Assembly: GCA_964384215.1 (NCBI GenBank) | Contig: CAYLLB010000024.1 | Coordinates: forward strand, 17,051 to 81,050 | DNA length: 64,000 nt | Direction of reading: 5' to 3' | Source: JAJFUV01 sp964384215 | GTDB lineage: Bacteria > Acidobacteriota > Terriglobia > Bryobacterales > Bryobacteraceae | In this document: positions 16,555-24,969 of the stretch, one piece after another | Numbering within the stretch: the first letter of the stretch is position 1 | Layout of the letters: each line of letters starts with the position of its first letter | Program-made: the position numbers and the translations under genes | Notes under the pieces: generated by a model | Told to the model about the DNA's origin: nothing | Seen by the model: only the letters and a program-made list of their open reading frames with translations | Databases searched by the model: none

Positions 16555-17887
16555 TCCTCCGAAGGGCAACGTCCTGATCGTGGACGACGATCCGGTAGTG
16601 CGGGATTCGCTCGGCAAATGGTTCATCAGCGAGGGATTCCGCGTCGAGACCGCCCCCAGCGCGCGCCACGCTCTGGAGGCGGTGCAGCAGGACCAGTACG
16701 ACGCCGCACTGCTCGACATTAAGATGCCGGGCATGGACGGCATGGCGTTGCAGGAGAAGCTGCGCGAGATCGACCCCGACATGCCGCTTATCATCATGAC
16801 CGGCTACGCGTCGGTGGAGACGGCCGTGCAGGCGCTCAAGCACGGAGCCTACGACTACATCACGAAGCCCTTCGACCCTGACGAACTGGTGCACCTGATT
16901 CGCAATGCGGTGGAGCATCGGAGAGCGAAGCGCGAGGTGGTACGGCTGCGCGAGAACCTGCAGGAGGTCCTGCCGCACACTCAGATCATCGGCCAAAGCC
17001 AGGCCATGAAGCACGTCTTCGAACTGATCGACACCGTCGCGCCCACCGACGCCACCGTGCTGATCACCGGGGAGAGCGGCACGGGCAAGGAACTGGTGGC
17101 GCGCGCCATCCACGCAGCCAGCCCGCGCAGGTTCATGCCCATGGTGGTGATCCACTGCGGCGCGCTGACGGAAACCTTGCTCGAAAGCGAGTTATTCGGA
17201 CACGAGCGAGGAGCCTTCACGGGTGCGCAGTATCGCAAAAAGGGCAAGTTCGAGGTGGCCGACGGAGGGACGGCGTTCCTCGACGAGATCAGCGACATCA
17301 GCCTGAAGACGCAAACCGACCTTCTGCGCGTGCTGCAGGAGAAGGAGATCGTGCGCGTGGGAGGAACGCAGAACATCAAAGTCGATTTCCGCTGCGTGGC
17401 GGCCACCAACAAGGACCTGGAAGCGCTGGTCGCGGACGGCACGTTCCGCCCGGACCTGTTCTACCGCCTGAATGTGTTCGCCATCCGCCTGCCCCCGCTG
17501 CGCGAGCGGCGGGAGGACATCCCGGTGCTGGTGAACCATTTCCTGCAGAAATACGCCGCGTCGATGAACCGGCCGGTGCCGCGCGTTTCCGCCAAGGCGC
17601 TGGACGTGCTGATGGCCCACTCCTGGCCGGGCAACGTGCGCGAACTGGAAAACGCCATCGAGCGCGCGATGCTGATCTACCGCGACCAGGAGATCCAGGA
17701 CACGGATTTTCCATTCCACAACACCGGAATTGGGTCCGGTACGGGGCAGACGCTCGACGACGTCGAGAAGATGCACATCAAGCGCGTCCTGGAAGAGACC
17801 GGCGGCAACTACTCCCGGACGGCACGCATCCTGGGGATCGACCGCACAACGCTGTACAACAAGGTGAAGCGCTACGGGCTGCGGTAA
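16538..17887 (+). CDS. NtrC-family sigma-54-dependent response regulator
   Basis: A 449-residue activator with three domains. The receiver has the phospho-acceptor Asp60 in LLDIKMPG. The AAA+ domain has Walker A GESGTGKELVARA, the sigma-54 contact loop GAFTGA, and a Walker B region GGTAFLDEI. The C-terminal Fis-type helix-turn-helix ends in RTARILGIDRTTLYNKVKRY. The ATG at 16538 is preceded by AGGAGA at 16521 and lies inside the 3' end of the kinase gene. It is the obvious candidate to drive the sigma-54 promoters at 11940 and 12856, giving the cluster positive feedback. Confidence 0.96.
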   Translation: MSSPANPPKGNVLIVDDDPVVRDSLGKWFISEGFRVETAPSARHALEAVQQDQYDAALLDIKMPGMDGMALQEKLREIDPDMPLIIMTGYASVETAVQALKHGAYDYITKPFDPDELVHLIRNAVEHRRAKREVVRLRENLQEVLPHTQIIGQSQAMKHVFELIDTVAPTDATVLITGESGTGKELVARAIHAASPRRFMPMVVIHCGALTETLLESELFGHERGAFTGAQYRKKGKFEVADGGTAFLDEISDISLKTQTDLLRVLQEKEIVRVGGTQNIKVDFRCVAATNKDLEALVADGTFRPDLFYRLNVFAIRLPPLRERREDIPVLVNHFLQKYAASMNRPVPRVSAKALDVLMAHSWPGNVRELENAIERAMLIYRDQEIQDTDFPFHNTGIGSGTGQTLDDVEKMHIKRVLEETGGNYSRTARILGIDRTTLYNKVKRYGLR

Positions 17888-17899
17888 AGCCTTCGAGCC

Positions 17900-18493
17900 A
17901 TGCCGGACCAGACCATCCACCTGATCTCCGCCGGTCTGGCCGGCGAGCCGGCGACGGGTGCGCCCATCGAGATGCTGGACGATCTGGCCGCCCGGCTGGC
18001 GCGTGTGTTCGAGATTAGCTGCCATGTGTGGGCGGGTACGTTGGAGGTGAATTTCGCGCACGACCTGACGCGAAACCAGTACATGTCCACCAGCATCCTG
18101 GCGCGTTTGGCCGCGTTGAGGGAGAGCGAGCCGTTCGCGAACCACAGCCCCGGCGCGCGCCTGCTGGGCGTGACGGCGCTCGATCTGTTCGTGCCTGTGC
18201 TTACATTCGTTTTCGGCGAGGCCCAGCTCGATGGACGCTGCGGCGTCGTTTCGACGCACCGGCTGCGCGAGGAGCACTACGGGCTGCCTCCGAATCCCGA
18301 GTTGCTCGCCGGGCGCCTCGCGAAGGAAGCCGTTCACGAGTTGGGGCACACTTATGGTCTGCGCCATTGCGACGATTGGAGCTGCGTCATGGCCTCGACG
18401 CACTCGGTGGAGCGTCTGGACCTGAAGGGCGTGGAATTCTGCGCCGGTTGCGCCCGGGTGGTGCGAGGTGGCCGGCAGGCAGAATCTACCTAG
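17900..18493 (+). CDS. amzA: Archaemetzincin-family zinc metalloprotease
   Basis: The 197-residue product carries the complete archaemetzincin signature: HELGHTYGLRHCDDWSCVM (the HExxHxxGxxH zinc site followed by CX4CXM) and, 18 residues later, FCAGC, the extra cysteines of a second zinc site. The N-terminal part (LDDLAARLARVF...) is also typical. There is no signal peptide, so it is cytoplasmic. The physiological substrate is unknown for the family. It lies 12 bases after the response regulator and may be cotranscribed. Its TAG stop overlaps the TAG stop of the convergent gene within one CTAG. Confidence 0.9.
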   Translation: MPDQTIHLISAGLAGEPATGAPIEMLDDLAARLARVFEISCHVWAGTLEVNFAHDLTRNQYMSTSILARLAALRESEPFANHSPGARLLGVTALDLFVPVLTFVFGEAQLDGRCGVVSTHRLREEHYGLPPNPELLAGRLAKEAVHELGHTYGLRHCDDWSCVMASTHSVERLDLKGVEFCAGCARVVRGGRQAEST

Positions 18494-19902
18494 AAGCTCA
18501 GCACCATGTGCCAAATGTAGACGTAGGCCAGCGCATCGATGTTCTCGTAAATCCGGCGGCAAAGTGCGGGATCGCCTGTAATCGCGGGCAGTTCCTTGAG
18601 CTTCTGCTCCCACGGGTAGCAGACGCCGGACCCCACCCGAGGCGCGGGCACCGTGGCGCGCGCGCGATCGGCGGGCGGAGGAGGCGGCGGCGCGGACGAC
18701 GGTTGGCCGCCATAGACGCCGTAGTCCAGCGTGGCGTCGGTCATGGCACGAATGTTTTCCACGCGCGCGTCGTTCTGCACGATGGCGCTCGCGTCCATGA
18801 TGTAGCCTCCGTCGGCAGCCACCGTTTCGATCAGTTTCCGGCAGTGCTCGCGGACCTGTTCCGGTTTGCCGAAGGTAAGCAGCGCATTGGGCACGCCGCC
18901 GCTCAGGCAGAATTTCTTGCCGAGCTTCTCGTGCACCAGGGCCGGGTTGCCTCGATCCATGTGGTAGACGATGCTTCCCGCGGGCAGTTGGGCGAACGTG
19001 TCCAGGTGCGCGTCCCAATTACCCTCCGCGTAGAACAGGACCTGATTGCCCCGTTCCCAGATGGATTCGATCATAGGCTTGAGCGTGGGCCAGTAAATCG
19101 TGTTGAAGTGCTCGTGCGAGATGAACGGCACGCAGCCGCGATGCATCCATATGGGTATGGGCAGGTTGTGCGCGGGGTCCAGGCCCGAGAGCGCGATCCA
19201 CTCCAGGTGCGGCAGGAGCGCCTCGCATGCGGCCAGGACCTTCTCGGGAACCTCCATCAGGTCGAAGGCCAGCCCCAGGTAGCCGCGAAACTTGTCGGCC
19301 AGCACGTCGAGCGGCGCCTTCAGCATGCCGCTGATGGCCGAAACGGTGCCGGTCTCATTTTGCATCCGCGCCACCTGCGGTCCGAGCGCGGAGAAGTAGT
19401 TAGCCATGGCCCAGGCGCTCTTCACCAGGGCGAGATTGTGCCGGAAAGTGGGCGCCGCCGGGCGCGGCGACAACTCGGTGGAGACGCGCGGCAGCCAGAC
19501 GTTGTAGAGGAAGCGCACGGGGTCATCGATGAACTCGTCGTACTCCTCGCGCAGCATGTAGGCGTTTTCTTGCGGAGGCTCGCGGTACTGGAAGGCTACA
19601 TCCGGCCCGACGTCGATGCCGGGGATGGCATAGTAGCGCAGGCCGGCGGCTTGCGTGAGACCGGTCCAGACCCACACCATGTTGGGAACCACGGCGTCCC
19701 AATCGTAATCAGCGCAGCATTTGAGGACCGCATCGAAGGCCTTGTCGTAATCGTGCGTGACTTCCTGGCAGGTGTAGCCGGCGTGCACGGCGGTGAACTC
19801 GGCGACAAAGGGACGGATGGGAACGCGGTCTGGCTTGCCGTTGCGCATCGCGGTGACGTAGCGGTTCAGCCGCTGGGCAAAGAGTTCCTGTTTGTCGATC
19901 AT
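18490..19902 (-). CDS. Uroporphyrinogen decarboxylase (URO-D) superfamily protein
   Basis: The 470-residue product has the TIM-barrel pattern of URO-D and corrinoid-methyltransferase (MtaA/CmuA-like) proteins. It opens with RLNRYVTAMRNGKPDRVPIRPF, and its barrel end VYHMDRGNP...KKFCLSGGVPNALLTFGKPEQVREHCRKLI corresponds to the C-terminal strands and metal-site region of methyltransferases. The usual HxC zinc motif is not evident (HMD instead), so a methyltransferase role is uncertain, and it is not the hemE enzyme by sequence length and detail. A Pro-rich linker (PPPPPP) precedes a 50-residue tail. No corrinoid protein gene is adjacent. Confidence 0.75.
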   Translation of the reverse strand: MIDKQELFAQRLNRYVTAMRNGKPDRVPIRPFVAEFTAVHAGYTCQEVTHDYDKAFDAVLKCCADYDWDAVVPNMVWVWTGLTQAAGLRYYAIPGIDVGPDVAFQYREPPQENAYMLREEYDEFIDDPVRFLYNVWLPRVSTELSPRPAAPTFRHNLALVKSAWAMANYFSALGPQVARMQNETGTVSAISGMLKAPLDVLADKFRGYLGLAFDLMEVPEKVLAACEALLPHLEWIALSGLDPAHNLPIPIWMHRGCVPFISHEHFNTIYWPTLKPMIESIWERGNQVLFYAEGNWDAHLDTFAQLPAGSIVYHMDRGNPALVHEKLGKKFCLSGGVPNALLTFGKPEQVREHCRKLIETVAADGGYIMDASAIVQNDARVENIRAMTDATLDYGVYGGQPSSAPPPPPPADRARATVPAPRVGSGVCYPWEQKLKELPAITGDPALCRRIYENIDALAYVYIWHMVLSF

Positions 19903-19920
19903 GGCGTTCTTACAAAATTA

Positions 19921-20655
19921 CTACTTTCCCGGCACCATCGGGACGAACATCACCGGAATGACGTCGCGGCGGCGTGTGCGGCCGTCGGCCATCTTGTCGA
20001 GCACGATGAGTTCCTGCGCCCACCGGGTACTGCCAACGGGCGCGACGAGTTTGCCGCCGCGCGCAAGCTGGTCGACAAGCGCGCTGGGCACTTCAGGCGG
20101 CGCGGCGGTGACGATGATGCGGTCGTAGGGCGCCCCGGCCGGCCAACCCTTGTAGCCATCGGCGTGGTGCACGGTGACATTCTTGTAGCCAAGCTTCGCG
20201 AGCGTTTCCGCGGAGGATCGCGCAAGCTCCGGTACGATTTCGAGCGAGACGACCTCGCGCACCAGCACGCTCAGCACGGCAGCCTGGTACCCCGACCCGG
20301 TGCCGATTTCAAGCACGCGGTGCGACTTCGCAGGTTCGAGAAGTTGCGTCATGAGCGCGACGATGTAAGGCTGCGAGATCGTCTGCGAATAGCCGATGGG
20401 AACGGGATGGTCGGCGTAAGCGGCGGCTCGCCGCTCGGGCGGAATGAACAGATGCCGGGGCACGGCGCGCATCGCCGCAAGCACGCTTTGATTGGTGATG
20501 TCGCGCGAAGCAATCTGATCGCGCACCATGGCTTCGCGAGACGCCGCGTAAGGATCACCCCCGGCAGGCGGTTGCGCCGGAGCCGCGGCCAGCAACAAGG
20601 CAAGGATGTAGCGGGCGAGAAGCACGGCTGCACCTGGACCTGATTGATTGTACAT
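19921..20655 (-). CDS. pcm: Protein-L-isoaspartate O-methyltransferase with signal peptide
   Basis: PCMT methylates isoaspartyl residues in damaged proteins using S-adenosylmethionine. The methyltransferase core is complete: MVRDQIASRDITNQSVLAAM, the loop YADHPVPIGYSQTISQPYIV, the SAM motif VLEIGTGSGYQAAVLS and PYDRIIVTAAPPEVP. Unlike the cytoplasmic enzyme, this 244-residue form begins with a hydrophobic export signal (AAVLLARYILALLLAAAPAQ), so it is probably periplasmic. How SAM would reach it there is unclear. The stop lies 18 bases from the URO-D gene start on the same strand. Confidence 0.92.
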   Translation of the reverse strand: MYNQSGPGAAVLLARYILALLLAAAPAQPPAGGDPYAASREAMVRDQIASRDITNQSVLAAMRAVPRHLFIPPERRAAAYADHPVPIGYSQTISQPYIVALMTQLLEPAKSHRVLEIGTGSGYQAAVLSVLVREVVSLEIVPELARSSAETLAKLGYKNVTVHHADGYKGWPAGAPYDRIIVTAAPPEVPSALVDQLARGGKLVAPVGSTRWAQELIVLDKMADGRTRRRDVIPVMFVPMVPGK

Positions 20656-20734
20656 GGGAATGAGCAGGCTGGGTGAAGAGGGAGCGGCTTCAGTGCATCT
20701 TCCGGAAACTCAATGGCATATTATGAGGGTCATC

Positions 20735-22135
20735 ATGAACCGCCGCCGCTTTCTGTGTTCCACGATTTCCACGCTATCCGCGCTGGGAGCTTCCAGCCCT
20801 CCGCCGCGCCCGAACATCGTACTTCTCCATTGCCACGACCTCGGCCGTCATCTCAACTGTTACGGTATTGATTCCGTCCAGTCGCCCAACCTGGATTCCT
20901 TGGCGTCGGAGGGCGTTCTCTTCGAACGCAGCTTCTGCACCGCGCCGCAGTGCAGCCCTTCGCGCGCTTCCATTTTCACCGGAAGGTATCCGCACTCGAA
21001 CGGCGTGATGGGCCTCACCCACGCGGATTTCGCGTGGGACCTCCACGTCAATGAGCGCCACCTGGGCCAGATTCTCAAAGCGGCCGGCTACACCACGGCG
21101 GGCGTCGGAGTGATCCATGAAACACACGCGGGCGCGGGCCGCTGCGGCCTGGACAGCTACATCCCCGACGCTCGCGCCGCACAGATGGCCGATGCCGCCA
21201 TCGCTTTACTGAACCGTTTGGCCGCGCAACGGAACACCCCGTTCTACCTTCAGGCAGGCTGCGTCGAGCCGCACAGGCTCCGGGGCGCGGACCCCTCGGC
21301 GGATTTGGGATTCCTGGGCACGGAGTTACGGCCGGATGCATCGCGGGGAGTCCGCGTCCCATCCTACCTTCGCGACACTCCCGGGGCGCGCGCGGAACTC
21401 GCGGAATTGCAGAGCGCCATCCGGCACATGGATGCACAGATGGGGCGGGTGCTAGCGGCCATCCGCAAGCTCGGCCTGCAGCGGAACACACTCGTAATCT
21501 TCACTACCGACCACGGCATCGCCATGCCGCGCGCCAAGTGTTCGCTCTATGAGCCGGGGCTCGAGACCGCGTTCATCCTCCGGCTTCCCTCGCGGGAAGG
21601 CTGGTACGGAGGGACGCGGCACAAGGCCATGGTTTCGAATATCGATTGCCTCCCGACGATTCTCGATGCGGCGGGCCTGCCGGCGCCCGACGCGGTGCAA
21701 GGGCGCTCGCTTGCGCCGCTTTTGGACGGGCGTTCCTATGAGCCACGCGATGCCATCTTCGGCGAGATGACTTACCACGACTACTACGACCCGCGCCGCA
21801 GCGTGCGGACCGAAACGCACAAGCTCATCGTAAACTTTTCCAGCGCGCCTGCGTTCATGGATCCCTCCCAGTCGTGGAGGCCGCGCGCGGACACCATCGT
21901 GCCGCCGAATCGAGCTCTGGCATATCACCCTTCCATTGAACTCTACGACCTCAACAAGGATCCCTGGGAGCAGCGGGATGTTGCGAAAGATCCCGCCTAC
22001 GGGCAGATACTCGGAGAACTCCGGGCGCGGCTGCGAAGGCACATGGAGGCGACCTGCGACCCGCTGCTCGACGGCGCCGTGCCGTCCCCCATGCACCAGC
22101 GCTCGCTCGACTGGCTGCGCGGAGGAACGCCCTAA
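20735..22135 (+). CDS. Arylsulfatase-type sulfatase, Tat-exported
   Basis: A 466-residue sulfatase. NIVLLHCHDLGRHLNCYG carries the metal-binding region, and CSPSRASIFTGRYPHSNGV contains the CxPSR motif, in which the Cys is converted to formylglycine. TTDHGIAMPRAKCSLYEPG is the second metal site. The likely start MNRRRFLCSTIST gives a twin-arginine-like signal, so the enzyme acts in the periplasm or outside. The frame is open upstream to 20648, but that would bury the signal. It probably desulfates a polysaccharide; the next gene is a glycosidase-like protein. A formylglycine-generating enzyme gene is not seen nearby. It ends convergent with the next gene with overlapping stops. Confidence 0.93.
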   Translation: MNRRRFLCSTISTLSALGASSPPPRPNIVLLHCHDLGRHLNCYGIDSVQSPNLDSLASEGVLFERSFCTAPQCSPSRASIFTGRYPHSNGVMGLTHADFAWDLHVNERHLGQILKAAGYTTAGVGVIHETHAGAGRCGLDSYIPDARAAQMADAAIALLNRLAAQRNTPFYLQAGCVEPHRLRGADPSADLGFLGTELRPDASRGVRVPSYLRDTPGARAELAELQSAIRHMDAQMGRVLAAIRKLGLQRNTLVIFTTDHGIAMPRAKCSLYEPGLETAFILRLPSREGWYGGTRHKAMVSNIDCLPTILDAAGLPAPDAVQGRSLAPLLDGRSYEPRDAIFGEMTYHDYYDPRRSVRTETHKLIVNFSSAPAFMDPSQSWRPRADTIVPPNRALAYHPSIELYDLNKDPWEQRDVAKDPAYGQILGELRARLRRHMEATCDPLLDGAVPSPMHQRSLDWLRGGTP

Positions 22136-23943
22136 AGCAGGGAGATTCTGCGCGCCAGTTCCGCGCGAAGATTCGCCCAGCGGGACCTTTGCCGCGAGTT
22201 GAACTGCCGGTTCTGGCTTATCTCGTGGGCGGTATCGAGATCCCTTCGCAGCACACGGTACTCGCGTTCCTCGGAGCGCACGATCGCCACGAAGCGCTTC
22301 GCTTCCTCCACGCTTCCGTAGATGCGCGACAGACGGTCGCGGACAAAATCCTCGTAACTGAGACGCGGATGCCAGGTGAACTCCTCCAGGGCCAGGTAGT
22401 TCAGTTCATTGGCGGGCGACTCATCGGAAACTTCGCCCTGAATCTCGATGCCTTCAAGGCCCTCTTCGGCGCAACGGGAACAGGTGTAACGAATCAACTC
22501 GGAGATGTCCACGTACCGCTGGCCCGTGGCTTCGCCGCGCAACGACCTCGTCCACCAGATATCGGAGTCGTGCCACTGGCTGCCCTGATGGAGTAAGCCG
22601 ATGGAGTGCTTAGCCGGCGGGCGCAGGCCGGGATGCCACTTCGCGCGGACGGCGGCTTCGGGCTGGCTTCCCCACCCGTCTACCATGAAGGTGTAAGTCC
22701 ACTGGCAGATAGCTGCCTCCGGATACTGCGACACAAACCTCGGAATCTTCGACCGGACCTCGGATTTCTCGGTACGTTTCCACATCTCCTCCTGATTGAA
22801 GCCGGTGTAAGTGGCGTAAGTCATCCAGGCTCCGGGAGTGATTCTCCAGGCTTCCTCGATGACCGGCACCTGGGTGTGCATCATGTCGTAGTAGTAGTTG
22901 GGGTCGTTCTCCGGCTTGGACCGGGCCCGGCGGCAGTCCGGACACTGGCAGCACATCCAGTCGCCGTTCTCCAGGTTCGCGCCGCCCAGGCCCGGTATTT
23001 CCGTGAACAGCCATCGTGCCCCCTCCCGCAGCCAGCGTATGTTCTCCGGTTGCGTCGGGCAGATGGTGTCCTTCAGACGGTTCCCCTGCGCATCTAGAAA
23101 ACGCAGTCCTTCGCGTCCCTGCTCCAGCCATGTATTGGCACGGAACCGGTGGTCGCCGTCGTAGTAAAAGCCGCCATAGTGCGAAGTGCCGATGCCCGGA
23201 AGCAACCGTACGCCGCGGCTGACAGCGTGAACGGCCAAGTCCCGGGCCGCGGGAACGCCGCCGTGCGAGTCCCTCAGGAAACCCCAGAGGATCAGGCCGT
23301 TGAGCTTGTGCTCCGCCATGTAGTCGACGACCCGGCGGAAGTCGTTCAGGTAGGCCGATGAAGGCTTCTTGTACGGATTCCTGCAACCATGCGTCTGTTC
23401 GCCCGCAACGCCGCGAACCCAGTTCGTACTGTGGTCCCAGTTCCAGAGGAACCGGTAGGGCAGCGCGGGGGTATCCACGAAGTTGAGGCGGGGCACCCTG
23501 GCTCGTCCAGCGGACGCCTCCATGCGGAAGTTCAATAGCTCACCCACCGCACCGGGGGTCGCCGCGCGGCTGCCACCGGCGACCAGAAGCACCGGCCTGC
23601 CGCCGCCGGTCACCGTCGCCAGCAGGATACTCTGGGACGTCATGCGGGAGACCCGCGCTCCGGCCAGGCGTCTCACGTCAACGTTGTTCTGTATGTCGCC
23701 AATGAGCACCGTGGCGCGCGTGGTGGAAGTTGTATCCTGAGTCGACAGTTCCAACTTACTTCCCGTCAGTGCTTCAAACTCCCTCACGAAGTAACCGGCC
23801 GTCCCGGCGTCATCCGGTAGAGCGGCAACCTTGGCGGACGCGCCTGGCTCAAGCAGGGTGATCGAACCGGCTCCACCTTGCGCGCTGGCTCGCGCAAGCA
23901 CGGCGGGGAAACCGGACGTAGCTAGGAACTCTCTGCGGCGCAT
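22132..23943 (-). CDS. Secreted glycoside-hydrolase-like protein (TIM-barrel type), family uncertain
   Basis: The 603-residue product begins with a twin-arginine signal (MRRREFLATSGFPAVLARAS). Residues about 25-150 form an alpha/beta domain like the N-terminal domain of GH20 and GH67 enzymes. The rest resembles a TIM barrel: LNGLILWGFLRDSHGG, RLLPGIGTSHYGGFYY, and CCQCPDCRRARSKPENDPN with four cysteines that could bind a metal. The C-terminal helical part ends at RRISLL. I cannot place it in a numbered family. Its convergent overlap with the sulfatase suggests work on the same sulfated glycan. A strong GGAGGGAGG precedes the ATG. Confidence 0.65.
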   Translation of the reverse strand: MRRREFLATSGFPAVLARASAQGGAGSITLLEPGASAKVAALPDDAGTAGYFVREFEALTGSKLELSTQDTTSTTRATVLIGDIQNNVDVRRLAGARVSRMTSQSILLATVTGGGRPVLLVAGGSRAATPGAVGELLNFRMEASAGRARVPRLNFVDTPALPYRFLWNWDHSTNWVRGVAGEQTHGCRNPYKKPSSAYLNDFRRVVDYMAEHKLNGLILWGFLRDSHGGVPAARDLAVHAVSRGVRLLPGIGTSHYGGFYYDGDHRFRANTWLEQGREGLRFLDAQGNRLKDTICPTQPENIRWLREGARWLFTEIPGLGGANLENGDWMCCQCPDCRRARSKPENDPNYYYDMMHTQVPVIEEAWRITPGAWMTYATYTGFNQEEMWKRTEKSEVRSKIPRFVSQYPEAAICQWTYTFMVDGWGSQPEAAVRAKWHPGLRPPAKHSIGLLHQGSQWHDSDIWWTRSLRGEATGQRYVDISELIRYTCSRCAEEGLEGIEIQGEVSDESPANELNYLALEEFTWHPRLSYEDFVRDRLSRIYGSVEEAKRFVAIVRSEEREYRVLRRDLDTAHEISQNRQFNSRQRSRWANLRAELARRISLL

Positions 23944-24008
23944 GGGTTACACCTCCCTCCACCTGTGCTGGCCGCCCGCCCGATAATCGCCGTGCGCCGA
24001 ACAAGATT

Positions 24009-24890
24009 TCAGGCGGCGGGCTGCCTGTTCTTCTGCACGCTTTCGAGCAGCGCCGCGGCAACCTGTTTGCCGCGCTCGTATGCGCTCTTGTACGCGGATT
24101 GCCTCTCGTCACGCGACAGACCGCGTCCGAAGCGGTGCAGCTTGATGATGGACTTCCCCACCACAAGCGTTCCGGCGAAGGCCACGGCCGCCTTGGGGAT
24201 GAGTCCTCCTCCCAGCGGAACCTTGCCCACCAGTTGCCGCGCCAATGCGCGCCAGCCAAAGGCACTCGCAACGATGGACGCCAGTTCGGCCTTTTGCGCC
24301 ACATAGCCCACATCACGGTCGCTTGCGGCGGCAAGCAGGAACGCCATGCGAATCTGGTTGGCCGTCAGGACTGCCGTGTCGGATGCGAATTCACCGACCG
24401 CCCAGGGCAGTTCGATCGGCGATGGCACCACGTTCGGCAGAGCCGTCAGAAGCGAAAAAAGCGCGTTCTCTTTCGCGATGCGCCGGACAATCTCCCGGCA
24501 CACCTCTTCCCGGAACGCCGGGAAGAGGCGCGCGAGGGGCAGCCCTAAGTCCGGCCGCTCACGGAGGATGCGGTCTACCGTTGCGGGCGGCATCCGGAAC
24601 CGGAAATCGAAGACACCCTGCCTGGGCGGCAACAATTCATCCTGGATCTCGATGTCGAGCGGCGGCGCTCCGGGTACACTCGTGCGATAGATGTGCCGCA
24701 GCGCTTCCACCCGCTTCTCCTGGGTCAGGCTCGGCGGCGCCAGGAAACTCTCCATGACGCCCAGGCGCTCGGCGTAGTTCGAGGTCAGCCCGACAATGAT
24801 GACGCGCTCAGCCTCCGCGCGGACACCGTTGGGATTCAGGTTCGCGAGTGCCTTGCCGATGTTTTTGAAGGTGCTCGGGATCATGAGCAT
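24009..24890 (-). CDS. DUF697/EcsC-like protein of unknown function
   Basis: The 293-residue product has no signal peptide. The second half has two or three moderately hydrophobic stretches (FSLLTALPNVVPSPIELPW, MAFLLAAASD, GGGLIPKAAVAFAGTLVVGK) of the type seen in DUF697 or YcjF-like domains that follow GTPases, or in EcsC-family proteins. The first 120 residues are hydrophilic and unrecognised. It is the last gene on the minus strand after vgrG and the HEAT gene, 79 bases downstream, and may be in the type VI transcription unit. An internal ATG two codons in is an equally good start. Confidence 0.6.
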   Translation of the reverse strand: MLMIPSTFKNIGKALANLNPNGVRAEAERVIIVGLTSNYAERLGVMESFLAPPSLTQEKRVEALRHIYRTSVPGAPPLDIEIQDELLPPRQGVFDFRFRMPPATVDRILRERPDLGLPLARLFPAFREEVCREIVRRIAKENALFSLLTALPNVVPSPIELPWAVGEFASDTAVLTANQIRMAFLLAAASDRDVGYVAQKAELASIVASAFGWRALARQLVGKVPLGGGLIPKAAVAFAGTLVVGKSIIKLHRFGRGLSRDERQSAYKSAYERGKQVAAALLESVQKNRQPAA

Positions 24891-24969
24891 TCAAACCAAC
24901 GGGACATTGCGACGCGTCCATTGTCTCATGGCGGCATTGCGGCAGGGGGTGTCAGGTGCGGGGGCTACC

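Noticed and set aside
18028..20643. An 871-codon open frame on the + strand opposite the URO-D and methyltransferase genes
   Set aside because: It is the antisense of two well-recognised minus-strand genes in GC-rich DNA, its product is Arg/Gly/Ala-rich with no family resemblance, and it also crosses the archaemetzincin gene.
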